Below are positions 53,028 to 61,602 of a DNA stretch of 64,000 bases, one piece after another. This stretch comes from Arthrobacter sp. FW305-BF8 (lineage in GTDB: Bacteria; Actinomycetota; Actinomycetes; Actinomycetales; Micrococcaceae). The stretch spans positions 67,098-131,097 of the forward strand of contig NZ_CP084562.1 in NCBI RefSeq assembly GCF_021789315.1, given 5' to 3'. The position numbers were made by a program, and so were the translations under genes. A model generated the notes under the pieces. It did not search any database. It was given only the letters and a program-made list of their open reading frames with translations, and had not been told where the DNA came from. Positions within the stretch are counted from its first letter, which is position 1, and each line of letters opens with the position of its first letter.

Positions 53028-53828
53028 ATGTCTTCACGTCAAGCTGTCGCGCGCCATCGCGCAACCCCCACACGGACCAGCCGGCTCGCCGCCATCTCAT
53101 CCGCAGTCTCGACCAACACGGGCACCATGGGACGCCAGGCGGCCGTGATCGCCGCGGCGTCCGGCCTCGTGCTGACCAGCGGTATTGCTGCCAACGCCGC
53201 GGCCGCCCCGGCTCAGCCGGAAGCGGTGCCGGCCGCGGCTCCGGAAGCGGCCGCCCCGGCTTCCGGAGCAGTCAGCGCAGGCTCGAATGTCCGGATCTCC
53301 TTCGAGCGCCCGGCCGTCAGCTCCACGCCTGCCCCCGTTGTTGACCAGGCCCCTGAGGCTGCCCCGGCCGTTGAGCCTCAGGCGGCTGCGGTTGAGCCTG
53401 CCGCTGCGCCCGTCCAGGTTCAGCCCGCAGCTGCAGCCCAGGCGCCGGCACAGCCTGTAGTGTCCGTGCAGGCCAAGGCCGCGCCGGCCCCTGCCCCCGC
53501 GGCGGCGGGCGTCAACGCGGCGATGGTATCTGCTGCCTATGCGCAGCTGGGCATCACCCAGGACTGCACAGCCATGGTCGAAAAAGCTCTGGGAGCAGCC
53601 GGCATCCCCGTCGGTGACCTTGCCCCGATGCAGTTCATGAACTACGGCAGCGTCGTCGGCACCCCTCAGCCCGGGGACATGGTGGTCCAGCCCGGACACG
53701 TGGGTATCTACGTGGGCGGCGGGAAGGTCCTCAGCGGGGGCATGAACGGTGTCAACGAGACCATTGTTCATCCATTGTCCTGGCTGACCGCGACCGGCCC
53801 GGTCACGTTCGTCCGCCCGGGCGCGTAG
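53028..53828 (+). CDS. Secreted NlpC/P60-like peptidoglycan hydrolase
   Basis: A 266-residue protein; the ATG at 53028 has GGGAGAGG eight bases upstream and is just after the riboswitch. Signal peptide (residues 33-57), a long Ala/Pro-rich, probably surface-exposed linker (60-155), then an NlpC/P60-like domain with TQDCTAMVEKAL (catalytic Cys), GDMVVQPGHVGIYVG (His) and a third polar residue near NETIVHPLSW. Cleaves wall peptide cross-bridges in known relatives. Single gene with its own riboswitch. Confidence 0.85.
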   Translation: MSSRQAVARHRATPTRTSRLAAISSAVSTNTGTMGRQAAVIAAASGLVLTSGIAANAAAAPAQPEAVPAAAPEAAAPASGAVSAGSNVRISFERPAVSSTPAPVVDQAPEAAPAVEPQAAAVEPAAAPVQVQPAAAAQAPAQPVVSVQAKAAPAPAPAAAGVNAAMVSAAYAQLGITQDCTAMVEKALGAAGIPVGDLAPMQFMNYGSVVGTPQPGDMVVQPGHVGIYVGGGKVLSGGMNGVNETIVHPLSWLTATGPVTFVRPGA

Positions 53829-53982
53829 AGCGCCCGATACTGTGGGCCGGTGAGCCGCTGCCTTGGGGGCTGCGGCTCACCGGCCCTCAGCCTGTTCTGG
53901 TCCGGGATCTGGTGCCTGCCCACCCGACCGTTCCGCAGCGCAGAACGGCCCCACACCCCTTGCCGGGACGTTAGGACAAGAA

Positions 53983-54444
53983 GTGCCAGTTGAATCCCCA
54001 GGCCGCCCGCAGTCACACCCGGTGGCGGCCCCCGCCGCGGCCAGGATGCCGCTGGGTGCCCGCCGTCTGATCCTCCTCGGCGGCCTCGCCATCCCGGTCG
54101 GGCTTGTCGGGGGGCCGTACCTGCTGGGCGCGCAGCTGCTGGCGGCGGCCGGCGTTGTGCTGATCGCCGTGGCGTTCTCCTACCGTGCCACCGGGCCGTG
54201 GTTCTCCAAACTGTCCTGGGCGGCAGCGGCTGCCGGGACCCTCTGGATTGCCTGTTCTGCCGGCTACTGGGCGTCGCTGATCACGGCGGCTGACTCATCA
54301 GCTCCGCTGCCCTGGTTCACCCCCGTGCTGTTCAACGCCGGCGTCGCCTGTTTCATCGTGATGGCCTGCGCCTCGGTCGGGGGCGTTGTTCTCAGAACAG
54401 TCCGCGGCCGCCGGGGCCAGGCCGCCGTCACCGGACGGCCCTGA
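53983..54444 (+). CDS. Small four-helix membrane protein
   Basis: A 153-residue protein from GTG 53983 (the longer frame from 53863 lacks a ribosome binding site). Residues 1-22 are Pro/Ala-rich, then four hydrophobic helices (about 26-46, 48-65, 74-95, 108-130) and a basic tail. The helix pattern resembles the frameshifted gene at 52000, suggesting paralogues flanking the NlpC/P60-like gene. Family not recognised. Ends at a strong terminator. Confidence 0.7.
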   Translation: MPVESPGRPQSHPVAAPAAARMPLGARRLILLGGLAIPVGLVGGPYLLGAQLLAAAGVVLIAVAFSYRATGPWFSKLSWAAAAAGTLWIACSAGYWASLITAADSSAPLPWFTPVLFNAGVACFIVMACASVGGVVLRTVRGRRGQAAVTGRP

Positions 54445-54445
54445 C

Positions 54446-54485
54446 GGAAGCGGCCGGTCCCGCTTCAACGGGACCGGCCGCTTCC
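54446..54485. terminator. Strong bidirectional terminator
   Basis: Perfect 17-bp stem, 54446-54462 with 54469-54485, loop CTTCAA. It lies between the plus-strand gene ending at 54444 and the minus-strand copC-like gene ending at 54490. Confidence 0.85.
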
Positions 54486-54489
54486 CGGA

Positions 54490-55104
54490 TCAGACGCTGT
54501 CGTTCCGGTGACGCCTGCGGAAGAAAACGGTTGCGCCAATCGCGAGGGCCAGAAGCGCCCCCGCGATGGCCAGTGTCAGCGGGGCATTGCTGTTATCCGG
54601 CGGCGCCACCCGCTCAGGGGTGGTGGCGCCTGCTGTCGGGGCCGCAGTCTCCGTGGCCGGAGATGGTGCGGCTGAAGCCGCTGGCGCCGTGGCCACGGAA
54701 GCGGGGGGCTTCACCGTGAAGGAGAATGTTCCTTCGATCGGGTGACCGTCGGAGGACACGGCCCGCCACAGGACGGTATGCTTCCCGGGGCTCCCGGTGG
54801 CAACAGCGGTCGATAACCTGGGCCCATCCACGGTCACCTTCCCGTTGCTGACCGTTTTTCCGCCGCCGTCTTTGACCGTGATGACACTAAGGCTCAGGCT
54901 CTCGGAATTAATGGGAGGTTCCGACAGCGTCAGGGACACCGTTGCGGGCGCCGCGGTGATTACCGAATCCTGCGCCGGCGCAGTCGATGACAGGCTATCG
55001 TGCGCCATGGCCGGCGCAGCCACAACAGACGCGGACACCAGGGTGGCCAGCGCAGCGGCCAGCCGGAGAAGCGCCCGAAAACCTGGACTGGGATGTTGTT
55101 TCAT
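54490..55104 (-). CDS. copC: CopC-like copper-binding protein with membrane tail
   Basis: A 204-residue exported protein: signal peptide to the AMA-HD site (mature N-terminus His), then a CopC beta-sandwich (residues 35-130) with the second copper-site motif SSDGHPIEGTFSF. A Pro/Thr/Ala linker and one C-terminal helix (about 175-195) with a basic end anchor it, as in YcnJ-type and Gram-positive CopC. It would hold Cu(II) outside the membrane and pass it to CopD. It is the last gene in a minus-strand run with DsbA-like, CDF and CopD-CtaG genes. Confidence 0.9.
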   Translation of the reverse strand: MKQHPSPGFRALLRLAAALATLVSASVVAAPAMAHDSLSSTAPAQDSVITAAPATVSLTLSEPPINSESLSLSVITVKDGGGKTVSNGKVTVDGPRLSTAVATGSPGKHTVLWRAVSSDGHPIEGTFSFTVKPPASVATAPAASAAPSPATETAAPTAGATTPERVAPPDNSNAPLTLAIAGALLALAIGATVFFRRRHRNDSV

Positions 55105-55200
55105 CAGTTTTGATCTTCCATTGGTGACAGGGAGCGGGGAGGCCTGGATGCCCTTGGCCCGGTTTCCACCCGGCTCTGGCTTGGAACAGGCCAGTATCCC

Positions 55201-55908
55201 CTATTTGGCGGCGTCCGCGAGCAACTGGCGGAACTGTTCTTCGGTGTCCAGGGTGAGTTTTTCGCCGTTGAGGAAGAACGTCGGCGTCCCGGAAACACCG
55301 AGTGCCTTGCCGTCGGCGATGTCTTTGCGGATCCGGTCCTTCGTTGCCTCGTCGGCGACGGCAGCGTCGTACTTGGCCAGGTCCAGGCCGAGTTCCTGCG
55401 CGAAAGAACGGAACAGGGCGGCCTGGGAGTCCTGTTTTTCGCCCCACTGCGGCTGGGTGTTGAACAGTTTAGCGACCATTTGCTCGTACTTGCCCTGCTG
55501 GGCGGCGGCTTCCGCGGCGAGGGCGGCGGTGCCGGAATTGCGGTGGGAGGGGATGGGGAAGTAACGGTGGACGAAGGTGATCCGGTCCCCGTATTCCTTT
55601 TTCAGCTTTTCGACGAGGGGGTAGGCCGCCCGGCAGGACTCGCATTCGAAGTCCAGGAACTCCACGAGCTGTGCTTTCTCTGTCGCCGGTGTGGTGATCG
55701 CGTGGCTGTCCTCGCGGACGAGCTGGGCGTCGGCGGCCGGCGCCGCGGCGGTGGGGGCGGGTTTGGTGGCCGTGACGACGGCGTACCCGATCACTCCGGC
55801 GACGGCGATGAAGGCGAGCAGTGTCCACAGCACGAGGCGGACTTTCCTGGCCGTGCCGGCAGGTTTCCGGGGATCTGGGGGTGTGGGGGCGGTCGGTGCT
55901 GGTGTCAT
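55201..55908 (-). CDS. Membrane-anchored DsbA-like thiol oxidoreductase
   Basis: A 235-residue protein. Transmembrane anchor at 24-45, then a DsbA-type thioredoxin fold: LVEFLDFECESCRAAYPLV with active-site CESC near 89-92, and the cis-proline loop VSGTPTFFLNGE near 204-215. It would oxidise or rearrange disulfides in exported copper proteins. One base overlap (TGATG) with the CDF gene upstream suggests coupled translation; 95 bp to copC. The residue between the Cys pair differs from E. coli DsbA (CPHC), typical for actinobacterial relatives. Confidence 0.88.
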   Translation of the reverse strand: MTPAPTAPTPPDPRKPAGTARKVRLVLWTLLAFIAVAGVIGYAVVTATKPAPTAAAPAADAQLVREDSHAITTPATEKAQLVEFLDFECESCRAAYPLVEKLKKEYGDRITFVHRYFPIPSHRNSGTAALAAEAAAQQGKYEQMVAKLFNTQPQWGEKQDSQAALFRSFAQELGLDLAKYDAAVADEATKDRIRKDIADGKALGVSGTPTFFLNGEKLTLDTEEQFRQLLADAAK

Positions 55909-56825
55909 CAGTGGGGCATGCTTTCCTGGTCTCGGTGGGCGGCGGGTTCGATCTGGAAGGTGGAATGTTCGACGCTGACGTCGAAGTCTTCGGCGACGCA
56001 GCGCTGCAGGTCCGCGAGGATGGACGCGGCGTGTCCGTCACGCATGCAGTGATCCTGGACGGTGACGTGGGCCGAGAGGACCGGGGTTCCGGAACCGACG
56101 AGGGAGGCGTGCAGGTCGTGGACGTCGATCACATGGGGCAGGGCCAGGATGTGTTCACGGACCCTGGCCAGGTCCAGGCCGCGGGGCACGTTTTCCATCA
56201 GCACATCGGTGGTCTCGCGCAGCAGCTTCAGGGTGCGGGGAATGATCAAAGCGCCGATCAGCAGGGACACGACGGCGTCTGCCCGGGTCCAGCCGGTGAG
56301 GGCGATGATGACCGCGGCGGCGATCACGGCGACCGAGCCGAGGGCATCGTTGAGGACCTCGAGGAACGCCGCCCTCATGTTGAAGTTATGGTGCCGGCCC
56401 GAAGCGAGCACGATCAGGCCGATGGCGTTGCCGGCCAGGCCGATAATGCCGAACCACAGCATCGTGGATCCGCCCACCTCCGGGGGCTCGAAGAGCCGGC
56501 GGATGCCTTCGACGATGACGAAGCCGCCCACGCCCAGCAGCAGGGCCGCCTGCCCGGCGGCGGCGACGATCTCGGCCCGCCTGTATCCCCAGGTGCGCTT
56601 CAGCGTGGCCGGTTTCAGCGCCAGCGACGCGGCGATCAGTGCGATCAGCAGCCCGGCCGAGTCGGTGAACATGTGCCCGGCGTCCGCCAGCAGCGCCAGG
56701 CTGCCGGTGAGCACGGAGCCGATGATCTCGGCGACCATCACCGCGAACGTGATCGAAAAGACGATGATCAGCTTGCCACGGTTGCCGGCAGCGTCGCCGC
56801 CGTGGGAGTGGTCGTGTCCGCTCAT
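55908..56825 (-). CDS. CDF-family divalent cation exporter (CzcD/ZitB-like)
   Basis: A 305-residue cation diffusion facilitator. His-rich start (HDHSHGG), six helices, with LLADAGHMFTDSAGLL near 46-61 (metal site His/Asp) and FLEVLNDALGSVAVI near 153-167 (second site), and a C-terminal cytoplasmic ferredoxin-like domain with VIDVHDLHASLVGSG. Exports zinc, cobalt or similar metal. The start is an ATG at 56825 with a GAGG-like sequence upstream. In operon with the DsbA-like gene; about 190 bp from the CopD-CtaG fusion. Confidence 0.92.
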   Translation of the reverse strand: MSGHDHSHGGDAAGNRGKLIIVFSITFAVMVAEIIGSVLTGSLALLADAGHMFTDSAGLLIALIAASLALKPATLKRTWGYRRAEIVAAAGQAALLLGVGGFVIVEGIRRLFEPPEVGGSTMLWFGIIGLAGNAIGLIVLASGRHHNFNMRAAFLEVLNDALGSVAVIAAAVIIALTGWTRADAVVSLLIGALIIPRTLKLLRETTDVLMENVPRGLDLARVREHILALPHVIDVHDLHASLVGSGTPVLSAHVTVQDHCMRDGHAASILADLQRCVAEDFDVSVEHSTFQIEPAAHRDQESMPH

Positions 56826-57017
56826 GGGCGCGCCTCCGAGGTATAGGTAGTAGCAGTGCTTGGATGGGTCGGGGTCCGGTGGCTCGTTCCGGGCAGCCCG
56901 GCAGGCATTGCACGAACCGGTGGTGGCTGCCTCAGGATCTCCGGGGGCAGGCGGAGCGGCCGGACGGCTGCGCCGGCCGGGGAGGCGTGGGGCAGGAAGC
57001 GTTCGGTCCTGGAGTTC

Positions 57018-59111
57018 TCAGCCATTGCCGTTCCGTCCCGGCGGGGGGCTGTCACGGTGTCCGAGCCGGGCGAGCATGGCGTTGTAGGCGTCCAGGTCAG
57101 CGTCGTTGTTCCGGTCTGCCGCGCGGTCGAGCCTGCGGGTTTCACGCGCGTCCGAGCGGGACCACATGACCGCAACTCCGATGGCGAGCAGAAGCGTGGG
57201 GACCTCTCCGATTCCCCACGTGATTGCCCCGGCTTTTTGCTGGTCTTCCAGTGCAGGCAATCCCCAGTCCCGGCCCAGGGCAGTGAACCAGTCGGGCTGG
57301 ATCAGGGTTGTCGATCCCATCAACGTCACACCGAAGAAGGCGTGGAAGGCCATGGTGGCCAGCAGCAGCAGCAGCCGCAGCGGGAACGGCGCCCGGCGCG
57401 GCGCCGGGTCCGTTCCGATCATGGACAGGACGAACAGGTACCCGGTGATCACAAAGTGCACCGTCATCAGTTCATGCCCGGCATGCTCGCGCAGGGCAAA
57501 GCCGAAGGCGTCGGAGTAGTAGAAGAGGATGATGGACCCGGCGAAGTTTGCCGCAACGAACAGCGGATGTGTCACCACCGCAGCCGCCCGGGAGTGGACC
57601 AGGATCAGGAGCCATTCCCGGGGACCCCTGGATCCGTCATGGCGTGGCCGCAGTGTCCTGAGCGCCAGCGTCACCGGGGCGCCGAGCACGAGGAAGACGG
57701 GGGCAATCATCGTCAGGGCCATATGGTCGAGCATGTGCGCGCTGAACAGCACGCGGCCGTAGACCGAGGGCCCGCCGGAGGTGAAGAAGACCAGGGCGGC
57801 CAGTCCGATGAACCACATGATCACCCTCAGCCACGGCCAGGTGTCCCCGCGCCGCCTCAGGCGTATGGCCGCGCGGAGGTAGAGGTACGCCGCGGCAAGG
57901 GCGATGGCGATCCACAGCCAGTCAGGACGCCACACCGTAAACCAGGTCTGCGCGGTGAGCTCGGGCGGCAGGGGATAGCCGGTGAGGATTTCAGCCGGTG
58001 TCAGGGCCGGCCTGACCTCTTGCCCGCCGGGGGGAGGTGTTCGGCTCAGGGCTGCGGCGAGACCGCTGGCCGCGGCCATGATCAGCAGTTCAGCCACGAT
58101 GAACCGCCACAGCAGCCACCGCCCGGGCGTTCCATGCTTTGTTGTGGCGCCAAGTGCAGGAATGAGTTTTCTGCGGTGCAGCAGCCCGATGCCGCCCAGG
58201 ACCAGCGCCGCGGCGGTTTTGGCCCCGAGCAGCACGCCGTAGGGGGATGCCAGCGCTGCGGGGGATTCGAGCCGGATAGCCGCGTTGATGACCCCGGAGC
58301 CGACGACCAGGATGAAGGCAAAGCCGGCCAACGTGGAGAACCGCCGCAGGACATCGGCGGTGTCCTTGCCAAGGGAGGTTCCCGCGACCGTCAGGGCGAT
58401 AATCCCGCCGACCCACAGGCAGACCCCGAGCAGGTGCAGGGCCAGGGAGTTGATGGCCTGTTCGTGATCGTTGCCGCCGGCGGCGTGCCCGATCAGGACG
58501 ACCGGGAGCAGCCCTGCCAGGGACAGCAGTGCGGTGGCTGCCAGCCCCGCAGCTGACCTGACGGAGAAGGCCAGCGTCGCCACCAGTGCAGAGACGATAA
58601 CCACTGCCAGCCACGCCCTGCCGGAGGGCAGGTCGGTCATGTAAAACGTAAGCTGGGTTGTGAACTCCGGGCTGCCGCTGACGGGGATGCCGGCGATGTC
58701 GGCGAAACTGAAGACCAGAACGGCTGTGGCTGCAGCAGTCCACAGGACGGCCGAGACCGCGGCCAGGGCCATGATCCTCGTGAACGCCGGGTGCTCGTTC
58801 CCGGCAACGACAGGCACCGCGGCGCCCGAAGGACTGCGTCGGCGGCGCTGACTGCTGGGCGGGACGATGAACGCCGCGAAAACGAGCGCTCCAATGGTTG
58901 CCGCGGCTGAAAGGTTTTGGAGAATCTGGGCCACCCCGTAACCCCAGCGCACCACTGCTCCGGGATCCCGGACTTCGGCTTCCAGGGTTCCCTGGCCGAA
59001 GGCGGTAGCGGCCAGGACCACGGTGAGCGCGACCGCCACGGCCACGGCCAGCCACCGGGTTCTGGGCAATACTGCCGCGTTCCCAGTGGCAGCGGGGGCT
59101 TTGAGAGCCAC
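57018..59111 (-). CDS. CopD-CtaG fusion membrane protein, copy 2
   Basis: A 697-residue fusion. The N-terminal half (about 20-375) is CopD/PcoD-like with eight to nine helices and the His motifs GHAAGGNDHEQAINS and ALHLLGVCLWVGGI. The C-terminal half (about 390-660) is CtaG-like, with conserved HMLDHMALTMIAPVFLVLG, HAGHELMTVHFVITG and AFHAFFGVTLMGS. Here the CtaG His residues are all kept, unlike in copy 1. Distal end is Pro/Gly-rich. It faces the ArsR gene (divergent, shared 208-bp region), so it is probably the first gene of the metal-regulated minus-strand operon. Confidence 0.9.
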   Translation of the reverse strand: MALKAPAATGNAAVLPRTRWLAVAVAVALTVVLAATAFGQGTLEAEVRDPGAVVRWGYGVAQILQNLSAAATIGALVFAAFIVPPSSQRRRRSPSGAAVPVVAGNEHPAFTRIMALAAVSAVLWTAAATAVLVFSFADIAGIPVSGSPEFTTQLTFYMTDLPSGRAWLAVVIVSALVATLAFSVRSAAGLAATALLSLAGLLPVVLIGHAAGGNDHEQAINSLALHLLGVCLWVGGIIALTVAGTSLGKDTADVLRRFSTLAGFAFILVVGSGVINAAIRLESPAALASPYGVLLGAKTAAALVLGGIGLLHRRKLIPALGATTKHGTPGRWLLWRFIVAELLIMAAASGLAAALSRTPPPGGQEVRPALTPAEILTGYPLPPELTAQTWFTVWRPDWLWIAIALAAAYLYLRAAIRLRRRGDTWPWLRVIMWFIGLAALVFFTSGGPSVYGRVLFSAHMLDHMALTMIAPVFLVLGAPVTLALRTLRPRHDGSRGPREWLLILVHSRAAAVVTHPLFVAANFAGSIILFYYSDAFGFALREHAGHELMTVHFVITGYLFVLSMIGTDPAPRRAPFPLRLLLLLATMAFHAFFGVTLMGSTTLIQPDWFTALGRDWGLPALEDQQKAGAITWGIGEVPTLLLAIGVAVMWSRSDARETRRLDRAADRNNDADLDAYNAMLARLGHRDSPPPGRNGNG

Positions 59112-59319
59112 AGTCAGTCCTTCGCGACGGCCGGGACCTGGTCCAGGAGTTAGTGCCGGGCAGGCCGCGCCGTCTAAACCGGCACCTCCCTAGATTATCT
59201 GTAGAGTTGTTCAGACGACAATCGGTGCCGGAGCCCACAGGTTGCGGCCTAGTAGGTACCCGGGCGGGACGGCAGCGAAGTAAATGCGAAGCATTAGCAG
59301 GTGAAGGTAGCCTTTATGA
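59112..59319. promoter_or_regulatory. Divergent regulatory region with AATGC-GCATT dyad
   Basis: Shared promoter region of the CopD-CtaG operon (minus) and the ArsR gene (plus). A short perfect dyad, AATGC at 59283-59287 and GCATT at 59291-59295, stands 25 bp before the ArsR start. A degenerate TCTG...CAGA pair lies near 59199-59214. Either could be the ArsR operator; inference only. Confidence 0.4.
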
Positions 59320-59742
59320 ATGAGCGGAATCACACAGGCTCCGGTGACCATGGCGGGCCCGCAAAGCGAGTGCAGCGTGCGGCTGGTCGACGCGGACAGG
59401 GTTGCGTCGGTCAAATCACGGATGCCGGCGAACGGGGAGGTAGCGGACCTTGCGGTCGTTTTCGGGCTGCTCTCGGATCCGGGCCGGGTCCGGATTCTCA
59501 TTGCCCTGCTCGAAGGCGAGATGTGCGTCTGCGACCTGGCGGCCACGACGGGCCTCAGCGAATCGGCCGTCTCCCATGCGCTGCGGCTGCTGCGGGGCCC
59601 CCGGGTGGTGGCGGTGCGCCGCGCCGGCCGGATGGCCTACTACTCTCTGGCGGACGCGCATGTCAGGATGCTGCTGGATCTGGGACTGACCCACGTCGGT
59701 CATACCGGCCAGGAGCGGCTACAAATCGCCGGCACCCGATAG
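59320..59742 (+). CDS. ArsR/SmtB-family metal sensor (alpha-3N/alpha-5 type)
   Basis: A 140-residue winged-helix repressor. The core DPGRVRILIALLEGEMCVCDLA, with Cys69, Cys71 and Asp72, carries the ELCVCD-type alpha-3 metal site. An ECS motif near residues 17-19 can complete an alpha-3N site. The C-terminal helix has the alpha-5 pattern Asp112, His114, His125, His128, as in SmtB/CzrA zinc sensors. So two possible metal sites are seen. Recognition helix SESAVSHALRLLRG. Divergent from CopD-CtaG, upstream of a CtaG gene: the likely regulator of both. Confidence 0.9.
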   Translation: MSGITQAPVTMAGPQSECSVRLVDADRVASVKSRMPANGEVADLAVVFGLLSDPGRVRILIALLEGEMCVCDLAATTGLSESAVSHALRLLRGPRVVAVRRAGRMAYYSLADAHVRMLLDLGLTHVGHTGQERLQIAGTR

Positions 59743-59787
59743 CAGCCGACCCCGCCCGTCGCCGCAATCGAAGAGCGGGGTCAGGTC

Positions 59788-60765
59788 GTGTCTGATTCCG
59801 GGATCACCGGGCCGGTCTGGCTCCCGTCCCTGCCCCCTTCACTGGCGGAATACCTTGCCCCGAACCTGCAGCCCGTGCCCCTCATCCCTGTCCTCATGGC
59901 TCTGGCAGCGCTCTGTTATCTGGCCGGAGCGGCGAAAATGTGGCGGAGCGGGCGGGGCTGGCCCGTTGTGCGCACGCTCTCGTTCCTGGCCGGGTGTCTG
60001 GCGGTCATCGTCGTCATGGGGGCCGGCATTGAGGGCTATGGGCTGAAGATGTTCTCGATTTTCATGTTCCAGCAGCTGACCTTGATGATGGCGGTGCCGC
60101 CGCTGCTGGTCATCGGCTCGCCCGGAACCCTGCTGCTGCGGGCCACCCCGCACCACCGCATCGGCCGGCCGGTCCTGAGGGCCGCGATCTGGGGCCTTCG
60201 CTCCCGCTGGGGACGGCTGGCGATCCACCCGGCTTTCATGGTTCCGCTGTTCCTGCTCAGCTTCTACGGCGTGTACTTCTCGGGGCTGGCCGACCTGCTG
60301 CTGCCGAACTGGTACGGCCATGTCGGGCTGGAGCTGCTGTTCCTGCTGGCCGGTATCCTGTTCACCGTTCCGCTGATTTCCGCTGACCCGCTGCCGGCCC
60401 GGCAGACGCATTTCGGCAGGCTGGTGGACATCTTTGCCGAAATGCCGCTGCACGCGTTTTTCGGTGTGGTGATCATGATGGCGACCGCCCCCATGGTCTC
60501 CTTCTTCGCCACCCCGCCAGCGGCCTGGAATGTTGATCCGATGCAGGACCAGGGCGTGGCCGGCGGCCTGGCCTGGTCCTATGGGGAGCTGCCGGGGGTG
60601 CTGTTGCTGATGTTCATCCTGGTCCGCTGGCAGCGCGATGAGGCCCGCGGCTGGGTGCGGGCCGACCGCGCGGCCGCTCAGGCGGGCACGCCGGAACTCG
60701 ATGCATACAATGATTACCTTCAGCGCCTCGCCGACCGGCCCGAGCGGCCGCGTAGCGGGGTTTGA
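59788..60765 (+). CDS. CtaG-like cytochrome c oxidase assembly protein
   Basis: A 325-residue protein with about seven helices, the stand-alone CtaG (caa3_CtaG) form. Conserved FSIFMFQQLTLMMAVPPLLV, an NWYGHVGLELLFL His helix and PLHAFFGVVIMMA. It has the same family signature as the C-terminal halves of both CopD-CtaG fusions, making three CtaG copies in 11 kb. GTG start with a GGTCAGG upstream, 45 bp after the ArsR gene, so probably cotranscribed. Likely delivers copper to cytochrome oxidase. Confidence 0.88.
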   Translation: MSDSGITGPVWLPSLPPSLAEYLAPNLQPVPLIPVLMALAALCYLAGAAKMWRSGRGWPVVRTLSFLAGCLAVIVVMGAGIEGYGLKMFSIFMFQQLTLMMAVPPLLVIGSPGTLLLRATPHHRIGRPVLRAAIWGLRSRWGRLAIHPAFMVPLFLLSFYGVYFSGLADLLLPNWYGHVGLELLFLLAGILFTVPLISADPLPARQTHFGRLVDIFAEMPLHAFFGVVIMMATAPMVSFFATPPAAWNVDPMQDQGVAGGLAWSYGELPGVLLLMFILVRWQRDEARGWVRADRAAAQAGTPELDAYNDYLQRLADRPERPRSGV

Positions 60766-60774
60766 GCGGCCGGA

Positions 60775-61228
60775 TCAGGCCGTTGCTGCTGAAGTGATCA
60801 GCGCCTTGAGCATGCTCTTGCGCGAGATCCCCAGAGAATCCGTGCGCTGACCCTGCCCTGGGGATCCAGGACGAGCGTGGCCGGCACCGCCCGGGGCGGG
60901 ACGTACTGGGTCGTGGCCAGCAGAACGACGCTGTAGCTGTCATCAAAGCCGGGATGATTAAGGACCGCAACCTTGCCTGCCCAGTCAGCGGAGGACCCGT
61001 TTCGCCGCTGGACAGCCGCCCCCTCACGGAGACCGCGGGGCCGCGGTTCGCCGGAGGGTATTCGTTGACCGACCCGTCCCCGGCGATGTAGTTCTTGTTG
61101 TCCCCGGTACACGCCTGCGCCGCCAGCCCGCCCTCTTCCCCGCATCCTGCCAGAACCAGTGCCGCGGCGCCGAGCCCGGGGAAGGTCCGGCGGCGCGGGG
61201 CGCCCTGCGGGCCAGCGTGGATGAACAT
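60775..61228 (-). pseudogene. tlpA/resA-like thioredoxin gene, degraded
   Basis: In frame from ATG 61228: lipoprotein start with AAALVLAGC, then an ACTGDNKNYIAGDGSVNEY block matching actinobacterial TlpA/ResA lipoproteins. A frameshift follows near the YPP/RLSSGE region. In the next frame AGKVAVLN is joined directly to the PGFDDSYSVVLL segment, so the active-site CxxC and ~55 residues are deleted. A further two-base insertion (duplicated CT in ATTCTCTGG) shifts the end out of frame; read past it, the tail ends naturally at 60775. It cannot make an active thioredoxin. Confidence 0.8.
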
Positions 61229-61602
61229 ATTCACAGACGTGATGAAAGGGCGAGAGGGCCCCGGAGCCCAAACAGCCGCAAGGCGCCTGTCGGGGGGAAT
61301 CAGGCGAATTGTCCCCGCGGCACTGTTCCGGCTACTGTCTGATTCAGCAAGTGGTGTACTGAACCTCCCGGGCAGGCCCTGCCGAACGGTATCGGGCCGG
61401 CCTGCCTGAATCACGGGCAGCCGCTGGTCCTGGCACCGGCCTGGGCCGGTGCCAGCCGGGAAGCATTCACCAGGCAACGGCGAGCACCCCTGGTCCACCA
61501 AGGACCTGTTGTTTGTGAAGTAGCGGAAAGGACCCTGTGCGACCATCATCCCGCCACCTGCGCTGTGATGAGCTGGCCAATGGCTGCCGGTGAACCCGCC
61601 AG
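61229..61602. other. Gene-free stretch between pseudogene and DUF305 gene
   Basis: About 370 bp. No credible gene. It should carry the promoter of the DUF305-DUF3105 pair. Confidence 0.4.
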
